Shown: positions 1 to 8,364, counted from the stretch's first letter. The stretch is 64,000 bases of DNA from Kineosporiaceae bacterium SCSIO 59966 (GCA_020881835.1 CP052876.1:2294001-2358000), one strand, 5' to 3'. Numbers and translations: made by a program. Notes: a model not told the origin generated them from the letters alone.

Positions 1-466
1 GACCACCCCGGACGGCCGGTTCGGCGTCCTGGACTTCGGTGCGGTCAACCGGCTGCCCGACGGGATGCCGCCGGAGATCGGCCGGCTGCTCTCCCTGGCT
101 CTGGCCGGGCAGGCCGAGGACGTCGTCGAGGGCCTGCGGGAGGAGGGGTTCATCCGCTCCTCGGTGACCATCGACCCCGAGGGCCTGCTGGAGTACCTGT
201 CGCCGTTCCTGGCTCCGGCGCGCACCGAGACGTTCCGGTTCACCCGGGCGTGGATGCAGGAGCTGTTCGGGCACATCAACGACCCGCGCAAGCCGCAGTG
301 GTCGACCGGGCTCAAGCTCAACCTGCCGCCGGAGTACCTGCTCATCTACCGGGTCTGGCTGGGCGCGCTCGGGGTGCTGTGCCAGCTCGAGGGCGAGGTG
401 CCGGTGCTCGAGGTCTTCGAGGCCTACCTGCCGGAGTTCACGGCGCCGGATCCCGCCGCCGGGTGA
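1..466 (+). CDS. ABC1/AarF (UbiB-like) kinase family protein, C-terminal part
   Basis: The gene enters from the left edge, so its start is missing; the frame is open from base 2. The first residues read TPDGRFGVLDFGAVNRLPDG, which carries the DFG-type metal-binding motif (VLDFG) of the ABC1/AarF/UbiB atypical kinases. About 135 residues follow, rich in helices, as in the C-terminal lobe of actinobacterial AarF proteins. The family is ATP-binding and linked to isoprenoid or quinone lipid metabolism; the substrate of actinobacterial members is unsettled. The stop lies 29 bases inside the convergent MFS gene. Family call is firm; function is not. Confidence 0.82.
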   Translation, partial: TTPDGRFGVLDFGAVNRLPDGMPPEIGRLLSLALAGQAEDVVEGLREEGFIRSSVTIDPEGLLEYLSPFLAPARTETFRFTRAWMQELFGHINDPRKPQWSTGLKLNLPPEYLLIYRVWLGALGVLCQLEGEVPVLEVFEAYLPEFTAPDPAAG

Positions 467-1631
467 GCGGCAGCACGGCGAGCAACGGCACGGCGGTCAG
501 CGCGACCGCGCCCGGCAGGCCGGCGCCGAGGCCGGCGACCCCGCCGACCGCGGCCGCCCCGACGGCGGTGCCGGTGTCGAACCCGGCGTTCCACACCGTG
601 CTCGCGGTCGCCGACCCGTCCGGGCCGGCGCGGCGGAACGCGAGGAGCAGGGTGAGGTTCTGCACCGCCCCGTAGCCGACGCCGGTCAGGGCGCTGCCGG
701 CCAGCACGAGGACGGCGGCCGTCGGGCTCGCGGCTGCGGGTGGGTCGGCGGCGCCGGCGAGGCCGGCGGCGGTGACGAGCACGCCCGACGCGGTGAGCAG
801 CACCACGGGCACGAGGAGCCCACCCGGACCGCGCCGGTCGGCGAGTCCGCCGACCGCCCACCGGGCGACGGCCGCCGTGGCGCCGAACGCGAACAGGGCG
901 ACGGCGGCGAGCGCACCGGCCCCGGTGAGCGCGATGGGCACGAACGTGAGCAGGCCCCCGCCAGCGAGGGTGGCGGCGACGAGGACGAGCGCGGGGGCGG
1001 TGGCGCCACGGGCGGCGGCGGGGTCGAACGGGCGGGCGGTGGAGCCCGTGGCACGCCGCCCGAGGTCGCCGTAGCGCAGAGCGGCGGGGACGCCGAGAAC
1101 GGGCAGCACGCCGAGCCAGAGCACGAGCTCGAAGGAGAACCGCTCGGCAAGCAGCACCCCGCCCGGGACGGCGAGCAGGTTCGGCATGGCGATCGCCGCG
1201 CCGTACAGGCCGGCGGTGCGCCCGTACGCGCCCTTGGGGGCGAGCAGGGCGACGAGCAGGCTGCCGATGACGGTGAGCAGGCCGAAGCCGACGCCGCGGA
1301 CGGCGGAGACCGCGGCAAGGGCGGCCGGGTCGGTGCTCAGCGCGTAGAGCGGGGCGGGAGCGCCGAGGGCGACGAGGCCGGCGGCCAGCGCCGGGCTGAT
1401 GCCCACCCGGGCGAGCAGCGCGGGGACGGCGAACTGGGTCGCCACGGTAGCGACGAGGGTGGCGGTCGTCGTGACGAGCCCGGCGGTGGCGTCACCGGCG
1501 CCGCCGCGGGCAGCCCACAGCGGCAGCGCCGACAGCAGCAGGGCGAACCCGCCGAACCCGGCCAGGGCGGTGACGAGCAGGCCGCTGACGCCGTCGGTGC
1601 GCAGCAGGTCGCGGGTCGTCACGTCGGGCAC
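438..1631 (-). CDS. MFS transporter
   Basis: A 397-residue, very hydrophobic protein with about 12 predicted membrane segments in two halves split near residues 190-215, where a polar loop (GDLGRRATGS) sits. Length and layout fit the major facilitator superfamily. The basic loop typical between helices 2 and 3 is weak (LLARVGISPALAAG), so the substrate cannot be read. The GTG start is supported by a leaderless-type -10 (TACCCT) six bases upstream. It overlaps the convergent ABC1 gene by 29 bases. Drug or metabolite efflux is the usual role, but this is only a family-level guess. Confidence 0.8.
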   Translation of the reverse strand: MPDVTTRDLLRTDGVSGLLVTALAGFGGFALLLSALPLWAARGGAGDATAGLVTTTATLVATVATQFAVPALLARVGISPALAAGLVALGAPAPLYALSTDPAALAAVSAVRGVGFGLLTVIGSLLVALLAPKGAYGRTAGLYGAAIAMPNLLAVPGGVLLAERFSFELVLWLGVLPVLGVPAALRYGDLGRRATGSTARPFDPAAARGATAPALVLVAATLAGGGLLTFVPIALTGAGALAAVALFAFGATAAVARWAVGGLADRRGPGGLLVPVVLLTASGVLVTAAGLAGAADPPAAASPTAAVLVLAGSALTGVGYGAVQNLTLLLAFRRAGPDGSATASTVWNAGFDTGTAVGAAAVGGVAGLGAGLPGAVALTAVPLLAVLPLTRRRDPAP

Positions 1632-1637
1632 CGGGCG

Positions 1638-1643
1638 AGGGTA
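1638..1643 (-). promoter_or_regulatory. Leaderless-type -10 box for the MFS gene
   Basis: Read on the minus strand, TACCCT ends six bases before the GTG at 1631. The TANNNT motif placed 6-7 bases from the start codon recurs at many genes here and is the known actinobacterial layout for leaderless mRNAs. No Shine-Dalgarno sequence is visible. Confidence 0.5.
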
Positions 1644-1655
1644 GTCAGGGAGAGG

Positions 1656-1962
1656 TCAGCCGCCGAGGTCGGTGCGGGCACGGGAGGTGACCGTGAGCGG
1701 GACGCCGTCGGAGAAGGCCGCGATGACACTGCTCAGCAGCGGCGGGCGGGCCCGGGCCGTCAGCGTCACCTGGGCAGTGCGCCCGTCCGGGGTGCCGGTG
1801 CCCGGCGCGACCGCCAGGTCCTCGAACCGGGCCGGCGCCTCGAGGAGGGTGAGGTAGTCCTGGACGCTGGCGCGCACCGACGCGTCGGTCAGCGGGACAC
1901 CGGACTGCGGGCTCGTCCCGCCGGTGTAAAAGGCGTCGAGGTCGACGGCGTCCGCCGCGTCG
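1656..1962. repeat. Direct repeat A, copy 1 (copy 2 at 4963-5269)
   Basis: A 307-base direct repeat with the 3' end of the intact tad locus, constant offset 3307, about 99% identical. With repeat B (2921-2963 plus 4602-4888 against 9171-9213 plus 9214-9495) it keeps the gene order of the tad locus, as expected of a tandem duplication that lost its interior. Confidence 0.9.
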
Positions 1963-1967
1963 AGCAC
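1656..1967 (-). pseudogene. Truncated duplicate of the third TadE/G-like gene
   Basis: Bases 1656-1962 match 4963-5269 with only three differences seen over 307 bases. It encodes the last ~100 residues (DAVDLDAFYTGG... to TDLGG) of the 152-residue protein at 4963-5421 but lacks the N-terminal membrane segment needed for export. Identity stops abruptly at 1962/1963, where unrelated lower-GC DNA begins; a chance GTG at 1967 opens the frame. It is best read as the left relic of a second copy of the tad locus. Confidence 0.88.
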
Positions 1968-2052
1968 AGTTCACGTGAGACGATGTCGCGAGACGTCGAT
2001 CAACATATGACCGACGCGTACCAGCCCCCTTCTTTCTAGCGCTGCCGAGCAC

Positions 2053-2058
2053 TACGAT
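2053..2058 (+). promoter_or_regulatory. Leaderless-type -10 box of the orphan gene
   Basis: TACGAT ends exactly seven bases before the GTG at 2066, the classic spacing for a leaderless actinobacterial transcript. No Shine-Dalgarno is visible upstream (the sequence is CCTTGCC). It both supports the chosen start and suggests the gene can be expressed. Confidence 0.55.
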
Positions 2059-2065
2059 CCTTGCC

Positions 2066-2665
2066 GTGGGACTGACCGATTGGATGGGTCGCCGGAACGA
2101 CCGAGCTTTTCAAAGGCTCTACGACCGCCTTTATGATGACGCATGGAAGCGTTCGTCAACCGCTGATTCTGTACAACGGCACTTCGAGGCTGACTACTAC
2201 GCAAGGGCGAAGGGGAGCCCATACGCCAGCCAAGAGCAGTTGGCCTTCTATGAGACGGAAGCGGTCCTTCGGTGGGGCGGTCGGATCGAGCCCGACCCCA
2301 TGGCCCAACTCCGCCGGGTCGCGGAGGAACAGTGGCGAATTTGCTTCGACGGTGATTTCGCTCCTACGAGGATTAGTGCTCTTAGGCTGACGAATAACCG
2401 TCTGCTCGCAGCCGCGTGGACATTCACATGGTGCTCGACCTGGGCAAGATTGTCTGCGAGTCTGCTCAGCGTCCCGCCAGCGGCTGCCTTGCTCCCGTCA
2501 CTGATTCAAGAAAGCCTCGTCAAGACGGGCGATAGTTTTAATGTGCCGCCATCGAACATTTTCGAGTGGCTCAGCGCTAACGGCCCCAGGGTAACCACCG
2601 AGGACTGCACCGAACAGTTGCTCCGGTGGCGATCAGAGGCAACGTCGAATGCGCAGGAGGGCTAG
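2066..2665 (+). CDS. Hypothetical protein, lower-GC foreign cargo gene
   Basis: A 199-residue protein I do not recognise. It is soluble-looking and rich in Arg, Trp and Tyr at its N-terminus (MGLTDWMGRRNDRAFQRLYD), with a moderately hydrophobic middle (residues ~110-150) that is too polar for a clear membrane segment. Base composition is visibly lower in GC than all neighbours, roughly 55% by eye, and codons such as TTT, ATT, AAT and TTA-like third positions are frequent, indicating recent transfer. It sits between two tad-locus fragments. Codon use and the -10 box argue for a real gene; function is unknown. Confidence 0.6.
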   Translation: MGLTDWMGRRNDRAFQRLYDRLYDDAWKRSSTADSVQRHFEADYYARAKGSPYASQEQLAFYETEAVLRWGGRIEPDPMAQLRRVAEEQWRICFDGDFAPTRISALRLTNNRLLAAAWTFTWCSTWARLSASLLSVPPAAALLPSLIQESLVKTGDSFNVPPSNIFEWLSANGPRVTTEDCTEQLLRWRSEATSNAQEG

Positions 2666-2920
2666 GGCTCCATCCGGGGACCGAAATAGTGTCCGCCACG
2701 TCCGAGATCACGTACCGGAACCACTCCAGCAGCGATCGGCACAATCACTCCGAGATCCCCACGGGCAATGCATCACTTACGGCGTGCCACCTCGTACCCG
2801 AGTGGCCACCAGTTGTCCCGCGCCCTGACGAGCGGTCTGCCCGACCGCTCCGACAGCACGCCGCCAACCACGTCACGCCGGCGTTCCGAGCCGACGAGGT
2901 GACCCAGATCAACCACCTAC
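2666..2920. other. Non-coding foreign DNA between orphan gene and tadA fragment
   Basis: About 255 bases of mixed composition with no convincing gene; the open frames here run through into the tadA fragment or the IS end. It is not similar to the matching part of the tad locus, so it arrived with the cargo or is rearranged DNA. Confidence 0.5.
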
Positions 2921-2963
2921 GGCTGCCGTCCGGCAGCATGGCGTCGACGAACGGCGTACTCAG
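2921..2963 (-). pseudogene. tadA fragment, part left of the IS insertion
   Basis: Matches 9171-9213 inside intact tadA (codons for TPFVDAMLPDGSR) with two differences. It is continuous with the fragment at 4602-4888 once the insertion sequence and one CTCAG copy are removed. The piece cannot encode a functional ATPase. Confidence 0.85.
2959..2963. repeat. Target-site duplication, left copy (CTCAG)
   Basis: CTCAG here and at 4602-4606 directly flank the insertion sequence. The intact paralogous site at 9209-9213 reads CTGAG once, which shows the pre-insertion state apart from one substitution. Confidence 0.85.
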
Positions 2964-4601
2964 CCCTGATCCACCGACCGGGTTCGGCGGTGTGAGCGTG
3001 GCGTAGGGCGAGAATGCCCTCTTGAGCTGGGAGGATGTGGATTGCGACGTCTACGTCCAACCGCTCAAGAGGAGCACCTCGCAAGTGAAACCTTCTCACA
3101 CGATCCGGCCGGTCTTCGATGACCCGAACCTGGTGTCGTCGGCGGGCCTGGTCCCTGCGTTGCGGCTGGCCGAGACCGCCGGCCTGTACGACCTCCTGGA
3201 GGAGGTGACGGTGCCTTCGCCGAACGCTGCGGTGAAGGCGGCGTGCGTGGTGGCCGGGATGCTGGCCGGCGCGGACTGCATCGATGACATGGACCTGCTG
3301 CGGCACGGCGGGATGACGAAGGTGTTCGGTGGGGTCCGCGCGCCCTCCACGCTGGGCACGTTCCTGCGGTCGTTCACCCACGGGCACGTCCAGCAGCTCG
3401 ACAAGGTCAACGCCAGGCTGGTGGCGGGCCTGGCGGTGCGGGTCCCGGGCCTGCTGGCCGGCGCGGACACCGGCGGGATCGCCACGGTCGATGTCGATGA
3501 CACCGTGCGGGAGGTCCACGGCTACGCCAAGCAGGGCGCCGCGTTCGGGTACACCAAGCAGCGTGGCCTGAACATCCAGCTCGCCACGGTCTCGACCCCG
3601 CTGGCCGCGCCGGTGATCGCCGGCGCGAGGCTCCGGTCGGGGAACACCGCCTCGGCCACGGGCGCGGGCCGGCTGCTGGCCCAGGGGATCACCACCGCCC
3701 GCGCCGCTGGCGTGAGGGGCCGGATCCTGGCCCGGGCGGACTCGGCCTACTACGGGTGGGCGTTCGTCGGCACCGCGATCAGGCACCAGGCGTGGTTCTC
3801 GGTCACCGCCCGGATGACCAAGACCGTCACCGCAGCGATCGCCAGCATCCCCGCCGACGCGTGGCAGCCGATCGAGTACCCGGACGCGATCTACGACGAG
3901 GCCGAGCAGCGGGGGTCTCCCACGCCGAGGTCGCCGAGATCCCGTTCACCGCGTTCACCTCCCGCCGCAGGGGCGAGCACGTCACCTGCCGGCTCATCGT
4001 CCGCCGCGTGAAACGCCTCCAGCCGTTCGCCTGCGATGGGACCGAGCAGGGCGAGCTGTTCGCCACCTACCGCCACCACGCCTTCATCACCAACAGCACG
4101 TTCTCGACCATCGAGGCCGACGAACGTCACCGCGACCACGCGATCGTCGAGCAGGTCATCGCCGAGCTCAAAGACAACGCCCTGGCCCACCTGCCCAGCG
4201 GACGATACGCGGCGAACGCCGCCTGGGTCGCCCTGGCAGTGATCGCGTTCAACCTGGCCCGCGCCACCGCCGTCGCAGCAGACATGGCCAAGGCCAGATG
4301 GGCCAGCCTGCGCACCAAGATCATCGCCGTCCCCGCCAGGATCGCCACCACCGCCCGCAGGCTCGACCTCCACCTGCCCCGCGACTGGCCCTGGGCACCC
4401 GGATGGGAGTCGCTGTGGACGGCCGCGACCGGCCCACCCACCCTGGCAACGACCTGACCATCCAGCCCCAGCAGGGCGCGACTCGAGGAACCCGACGTGG
4501 AAGAGCCGGCACAGGCCGGCGGACCAGCCACGCCCACGACACCGACCGACCTCATCAGGCCACCGAAACCACCCAAGCCGAATCAGCGCGGTGGATCAGG
4601 G
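2964..4601 (+). mobile_element. IS1380-family insertion sequence, complete ends
   Basis: The element is 1638 bases, close to the usual ~1.65 kb of IS1380 elements. Its ends are 13-base perfect inverted repeats CCCTGATCCACCG / CGGTGGATCAGGG, extending imperfectly through a TTCGGC block about 20 bases in. A 5-base CTCAG duplication flanks it. The only gene is a DDE transposase of the IS1380 type, broken by a frameshift. It lies inside a truncated tadA copy, so it caused no further loss of function in the pilus locus. Confidence 0.93.
3085..4457 (+). pseudogene. IS1380-family transposase, frameshifted
   Basis: Two frames together give a full IS1380 transposase of about 457 residues. The first runs from GTG 3085 (GGAG ribosome site ten bases upstream) to about 3910 and holds FDDPNLVSSAGLVPALRLAE, the RHGGM block and the first catalytic Asp (TVDVDD), then RADSAYYG. 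The second runs from about 3911 to 4457 and holds VSHAEVAEIPFTAF and the C-terminal catalytic Glu block IVEQVIAELKDNALAHLPSG. The break coincides with a run of five G at 3911-3915, consistent with loss of one G. Programmed frameshifting is not usual for IS1380, so decay or a sequencing error is more likely. Confidence 0.88.
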
Positions 4602-4606
4602 CTCAG
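4602..4606. repeat. Target-site duplication, right copy (CTCAG)
   Basis: Second copy of the 5-base duplication, directly after the terminal CGGTGGATCAGGG of the element. Confidence 0.85.
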
Positions 4607-4888
4607 GTCGACCCGCCGGCCCGACATCTTGAGCATCCGCTCCACCAGGTCGCGGACCTGGTCGGGCCGCAGGATCGTCGTGGTGAGCTCCGGCTGGCCG
4701 TTGCGAGCGACGAACACCTTGCCCGGCTCGTTGATCCACAGCTCCTCGACCTGCGGGTCGTCCAGGTAGCGCTGCAACGGCCCGAAACCGGCGACAGAGT
4801 CCAGGACAGACCGCACGACGTCCTGCGGCAGCGGCGGCAAGTGACCGGTCAAGGACCGCTCGTCGTAGTCGGCCACAGGGTCCTCCAC
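4602..4888 (-). pseudogene. tadA fragment, part right of the IS insertion
   Basis: Encodes residues ~48-145 of TadA (VADYDERSLTGHLPPLP... to GRRVDLS) with only a few differences from intact tadA (4602-4888 matches 9209-9495, offset 4607). It lacks the start region and the whole Walker A/B core, so it is non-functional. Similarity fades by 4888; the next ~75 bases to the intact tad locus look unrelated. It forms the right relic of the duplicated tad copy. Confidence 0.88.
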
Positions 4889-4962
4889 TTCGACCGCGAG
4901 GCCGCGAGAACAACGGACACGGACAGATCACCCGCTGGCAATGGGCACACCGCAGCTCGACG

Positions 4963-5421
4963 TCAGCCGCCGAGGTCGGTGCGGGCCCGGGAGGTGACCG
5001 TGAGCGGGACGCCGTCGGAGAAGGCCGCGATGACACTGCTCAGCAGCGGCGGGCGGGCCCGGGCCGTCAGCGTCACCTGGGCGGTGCGCCCGTCCGGGGT
5101 GCCGGTGCCCGGCGCGACCGCCAGGTCCTCGAACCGGGCCGGCGCCTCGAGGAGGGTGAGGTAGTCCTGGACGCTGGCGCGCACCGACGCGTCGGTCAGC
5201 GGGACACCGGACTGCGGGCTCGTCCCGCCGGTGTAGAAGGCGTCGAGGTCGACGGCGTCCGCCGCGTCGGCGGCGGCGGCGTCCGCGACCGCGAGCAGCC
5301 GTTTGCGTTCCAGGTGCACGGCCGAGGCACTGGCGACGACCGTGACCAGGGCGAGGGCGATGAGCGCGTAGACGAGGATGAGCAGGAGGACCTGGCCGTC
5401 GTCCCCGGCGGGCCGCCTCAT
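4963..5421 (-). CDS. Flp pilus-assembly TadE/G-like protein (Rv3654c-like)
   Basis: A 152-residue protein with a short N-terminus and one membrane segment (VLLLILVYALIALALVTVVA, residues ~11-30), then an extracytoplasmic domain. This matches the small secreted Rv3654c-type protein that ends actinobacterial tad loci. The ATG at 5421 overlaps the stop of the preceding gene in an ATGA coupling, which fixes the start. Its 3' 307 bases are duplicated at 1656-1962. The likely role is minor pilin or assembly factor for the Flp pilus. Confidence 0.78.
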   Translation of the reverse strand: MRRPAGDDGQVLLLILVYALIALALVTVVASASAVHLERKRLLAVADAAAADAADAVDLDAFYTGGTSPQSGVPLTDASVRASVQDYLTLLEAPARFEDLAVAPGTGTPDGRTAQVTLTARARPPLLSSVIAAFSDGVPLTVTSRARTDLGG

Positions 5422-5900
5422 CCGCGAAACCGGTCCACGACGGCCACCGCGTCGGCCGAGACCGGCACCCGGGTCGGCACGACCGCGTCGACGAACCGCG
5501 GCACACCGGGCAGGACGACGTCGAAGGTCACCGTCACCGTGACCCGGCCCTCCGGCTGGTGGCACGGGTCCAGCTCGCACGCGACGTCCAGGGCGGCGTC
5601 CGGATCGACGTCGGTGAACCCCTGGTCGGTCAGCGCCAGCAGCACGGCCGCGTGCGCCCGGCCGGCGCCGCTGGCCTCGTCGGTGGCGGTCGCGAACGCG
5701 CGGGCGGCCTCGCGGGCGGCGCCCTCGACCGCGAAGGCCCCGGCCTGGACCCGGCCCAGGGTGACCACGAGGTAGACGACGGGCACGAGCAGCAGCACGC
5801 CCAGGGTGACGAACTCGACCACCGCACTCCCGGCGTCCCCGTGGGCTACCCGCCGGCCGCACCACGGACGGGGCCGTCCCGTCGGTTGGCGACCGCTCAC
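5418..5900 (-). CDS. TadE-like minor pilin
   Basis: A 160-residue protein. A basic N-terminus ends in GDAGSAVVEFVTLGVLLLVPVVYLV, the TadE pattern of a Glu five or so residues into a hydrophobic prepilin-like segment. The C-terminal ~110 residues contain two Cys (ELDPCHQ and VACEL) that could form a disulfide outside the cell. It overlaps its upstream neighbour by 4 bases and its downstream neighbour by 4, so translation is coupled along the locus. TadE-family pseudopilins join the Flp pilus assembly platform. Confidence 0.8.
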   Translation of the reverse strand: MSGRQPTGRPRPWCGRRVAHGDAGSAVVEFVTLGVLLLVPVVYLVVTLGRVQAGAFAVEGAAREAARAFATATDEASGAGRAHAAVLLALTDQGFTDVDPDAALDVACELDPCHQPEGRVTVTVTFDVVLPGVPRFVDAVVPTRVPVSADAVAVVDRFRG

Positions 5901-6295
5901 CCGTCCTCCCGGACGCCGTGCCCGCTCACCGACATGACCCCTGACGGGCCGAGCAGACCGATTACCGGCAACGGTGCGCGGACCGTCACCTCCACGGTCG
6001 GAAGCCCCATCACCTCCCGGTACCCGGCCACCACGTCCTCGGCGTAGCGGTCCGACAGCGACACGGCGATGAGCTCCCGGGTGCGCTCGGCCCCCTGCTC
6101 CGGCGTCCGGTCGGCCAGTGCTCCGAACCGGGCACCTTCCGCGGCGCAGTCGATGAGCGTGTTCCGCACGTGCTGGACGGCGGCGAGCTGGATGACGGCG
6201 ACGAACACGAGCGTGACGAAGGCGCCGACGAGCACGAAGTCGACGACTGCCGACCCTCCGTCGCCACGCTGGTGCTGCGTCACGTTCACGGCCAT
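5897..6295 (-). CDS. TadE-like minor pilin
   Basis: A 132-residue protein with the TadE signature GDGGSAVVDFVLVGAFVTLVF near residue 11, in which Asp replaces the usual Glu of the prepilin segment. The remainder is a small extracytoplasmic domain with two Cys-poor strands. It follows the Flp pilin gene by 18 bases and overlaps the next TadE gene by four bases. It is probably processed with the pilin by a prepilin peptidase, which is not encoded in this window. Confidence 0.8.
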   Translation of the reverse strand: MAVNVTQHQRGDGGSAVVDFVLVGAFVTLVFVAVIQLAAVQHVRNTLIDCAAEGARFGALADRTPEQGAERTRELIAVSLSDRYAEDVVAGYREVMGLPTVEVTVRAPLPVIGLLGPSGVMSVSGHGVREDG

Positions 6296-6313
6296 CGTCC
6301 CGTCGCGGCGTGC

Positions 6314-6505
6314 TCAGAAGCCGAGGACCCGGTTCATCGCCTCGGTGAACACCTGCTCCAGGGCGTCACCGGCGACTGCCCAGATTCCGATCACGAGCCC
6401 GGCGGTCATCAGGGTGACGAGCACCCAGCCGGGCACGTCGCCACGGTCGCCGTCGAGGCCGGCGGCGCGAACGGCGCGGACTCGTTGCAGGAGTCGGATG
6501 GTCAT
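6314..6505 (-). CDS. Flp-type pilin (Rv3656c-like)
   Basis: A 63-residue protein: a basic leader with Arg residues and RGDVPGWVLVTLMTAGLVIGIWAVAG, a hydrophobic helix of pilin type, then a short C-terminus ending in Phe. Size, position between tadC and tadE genes and the hydrophobic core fit the Flp pilin subunit of actinobacterial tad loci, though the canonical G-XXXXEY motif is absent, as in Rv3656c-type proteins. A GAGAGGATCC ribosome site precedes the ATG. Confidence 0.75.
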   Translation of the reverse strand: MTIRLLQRVRAVRAAGLDGDRGDVPGWVLVTLMTAGLVIGIWAVAGDALEQVFTEAMNRVLGF

Positions 6506-6553
6506 CTCGGATCCTCTCGATGATGAGGTGGCGGGTACTGCGTTCCTCAGGGG

Positions 6554-7507
6554 TCACAGATCAAGGGACAGCACGGCCAGACCGGGGTAGATGGCGAACA
6601 GGACGGTCACCGGCAGCACGAGAAAGACGACCGGGACCATCATCGCGATCTCCTTCTTGCCGCCGGCCTCCATGAGCTCGCGGCGTCCCTGCTCGCGGAC
6701 GTCCTGGGCCTGCGCCCGCAGGACGTCGGCCAGTGGGGTGCCGCGCTCGACGGCCACCACGACGCCGTCGACGAAGCGCGCCAGGCTCGGCAGGGTCGTC
6801 CGATGGGCCAGGCCCTCGAGCGCCTGGACCAGCGACGCGCCAGCCCGCGCGTCGGCCAGAGTGCGACGCAGCTCCGCCGACAGCTCGCCGGCACAGGTTC
6901 GCGCTACGCGCTCCAGGGCCCCCACGGCACCTTCGCCGGCACCGACGGACAGGGCGAGGAGCTCGGCCACGGTCGGGAACTCGGCCATCATCCGCTGCTC
7001 CCTGGCGCGGACCTGACGGGTGAGGACGTAGTCCCTGGCGAGGACGCCTCCCGTTGCGGCGATCACGACCAGCGCGACGAGGAGCAGCAGGGACACGCCA
7101 CCGCGGGCGGCGAGCGCCACCGCGAGGAGTACGCCGGCGGCCGCACCGGCGACACCCCAGAGCACCTGCTCGGCACGGAAGCTCTCGACGGTACGGCCGC
7201 CGCCGAGCTGGTCCAACCGGCGGCGGACCGACGCCGGCCCCCCGGTGAGGCGTTCGATGCCCCGAACCACGTCCGCCAGCACCGGGCCGAGGAGCCGCTC
7301 GAGCACCGCCACCGGAGTGCTGGGCGCACTGCGGCCCAGGAGCCGGGACGGAGGGGCTACTTCCCGCAGGTACGGCGCGAGCCGGTCGTCCAGGGACGGC
7401 TTGCGCAGCGCAGGCAGCCGGACGACCACGAGCCACAGGCCGAGACCGCCGACCAGTCCGAGGACGGCGCCACCGACGGGCGTGGACAGCCAGGACGTCG
7501 CGCTCAC
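6554..7507 (-). CDS. tadC: TadC-like pilus assembly membrane protein
   Basis: A 317-residue type II secretion F-domain protein with membrane segments near residues 12-30, ~120-160 and ~290-312. The central GSPF domain includes EFPTVAELLALSVGAGEGAVGALERVA and the ARAGASLVQALEGLA block, typical of TadC. It works with TadB as the inner-membrane platform through which the ATPase TadA drives pilin addition. The GTG start overlaps the tadB stop as GTGA. Confidence 0.87.
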   Translation of the reverse strand: MSATSWLSTPVGGAVLGLVGGLGLWLVVVRLPALRKPSLDDRLAPYLREVAPPSRLLGRSAPSTPVAVLERLLGPVLADVVRGIERLTGGPASVRRRLDQLGGGRTVESFRAEQVLWGVAGAAAGVLLAVALAARGGVSLLLLVALVVIAATGGVLARDYVLTRQVRAREQRMMAEFPTVAELLALSVGAGEGAVGALERVARTCAGELSAELRRTLADARAGASLVQALEGLAHRTTLPSLARFVDGVVVAVERGTPLADVLRAQAQDVREQGRRELMEAGGKKEIAMMVPVVFLVLPVTVLFAIYPGLAVLSLDL

Positions 7508-8361
7508 CGCAGCACCCGCTCCTCCTCCGGCAGCCGGCCGAGCCGCACCATGAGCCGGTAGGCGACCACGGAGACGGCGGCACCCGTGGCCAGGACGAGG
7601 ACGCCGGCGGGACGGTTGTAGGCGGCGACGGCCTCGGGGCGGGTCGCGAGCAGCGCGAGGACGATCCAGGGCGCGGCCACGGCGAGCCGGGCGGCGTTGA
7701 CGGTCCAGCTCTGCCGGGCCTCGAGCTCGGCGCGGGTGCGGGCGTCCTCGCGCAGGAACGCCGACAGGGTCCGGAGCAACCGGCCCAGGTCGGACCCGCC
7801 GACCTCACGCGTGAGGCGCAGCGCTTCGATCAGCCGGTCGGCCACCGGGTCCGCCAGGCGGTCCTTGAGCCTGGCCAGACTGTCGATGAATCGTCCGGAG
7901 GCGCGGTAGTCCTCGGCGAACTCACCGAATGCCGGGCGCAGCTCCTCCGGGCCGCGGTAGGCCAACTGGGAGAGCGCCTCCGGCAGGGACAGGCCGGCGC
8001 GGATCCCTGATGAGAGGTGGTCGACGACTTCGGGCCACAGGTCACGCAGCTGCTCCCGACGCTGGCGGGCCCGCATCCGGACGAGGGCGATCGGAGCCCA
8101 CCCCGCGATGACCGCGAAGCACGCGGCGATCGGCGGGGACTGAGACACGGCGAGCACGGCCAGACCGGTGGCTCCTGCGGTCGCCAGGCAGGTCGCGAGC
8201 ACCACCCGGATGGACACGGCGCCGAGACCTGCCTGCGCCAAGGCGTCATGGACGCGGTCCCGCCACCGTTGCCGGCGAGCGCTCGTCCCGGTCTGCGGCC
8301 AGAACGACCACCAGATGCTGAACACACCTGCTCCCAGCAGCAGTCCCACGACGAGGGCCAC
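7504..8361 (-). CDS. tadB: TadB-like pilus assembly membrane protein
   Basis: A 285-residue protein with an N-terminal membrane helix, a second hydrophobic pair near residues 60-95, the GSPF core (EVVDHLSSGIRAGLSLPEALSQLA) and a C-terminal pair of helices. It lies three bases after tadA and overlaps tadC by four. Together with TadC it forms the platform of the Flp pilus machine. Confidence 0.87.
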   Translation of the reverse strand: MALVVGLLLGAGVFSIWWSFWPQTGTSARRQRWRDRVHDALAQAGLGAVSIRVVLATCLATAGATGLAVLAVSQSPPIAACFAVIAGWAPIALVRMRARQRREQLRDLWPEVVDHLSSGIRAGLSLPEALSQLAYRGPEELRPAFGEFAEDYRASGRFIDSLARLKDRLADPVADRLIEALRLTREVGGSDLGRLLRTLSAFLREDARTRAELEARQSWTVNAARLAVAAPWIVLALLATRPEAVAAYNRPAGVLVLATGAAVSVVAYRLMVRLGRLPEEERVLR

Positions 8362-8364
8362 CGT

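Noticed and set aside
1963-2052. A possible second IS remnant (ATGTCGCGAGACGTC-like half palindrome at about 1982-1997) left of the orphan gene.
   Set aside because: Only a short motif resembling IS481-type ends; no partner end or transposase, so not called.
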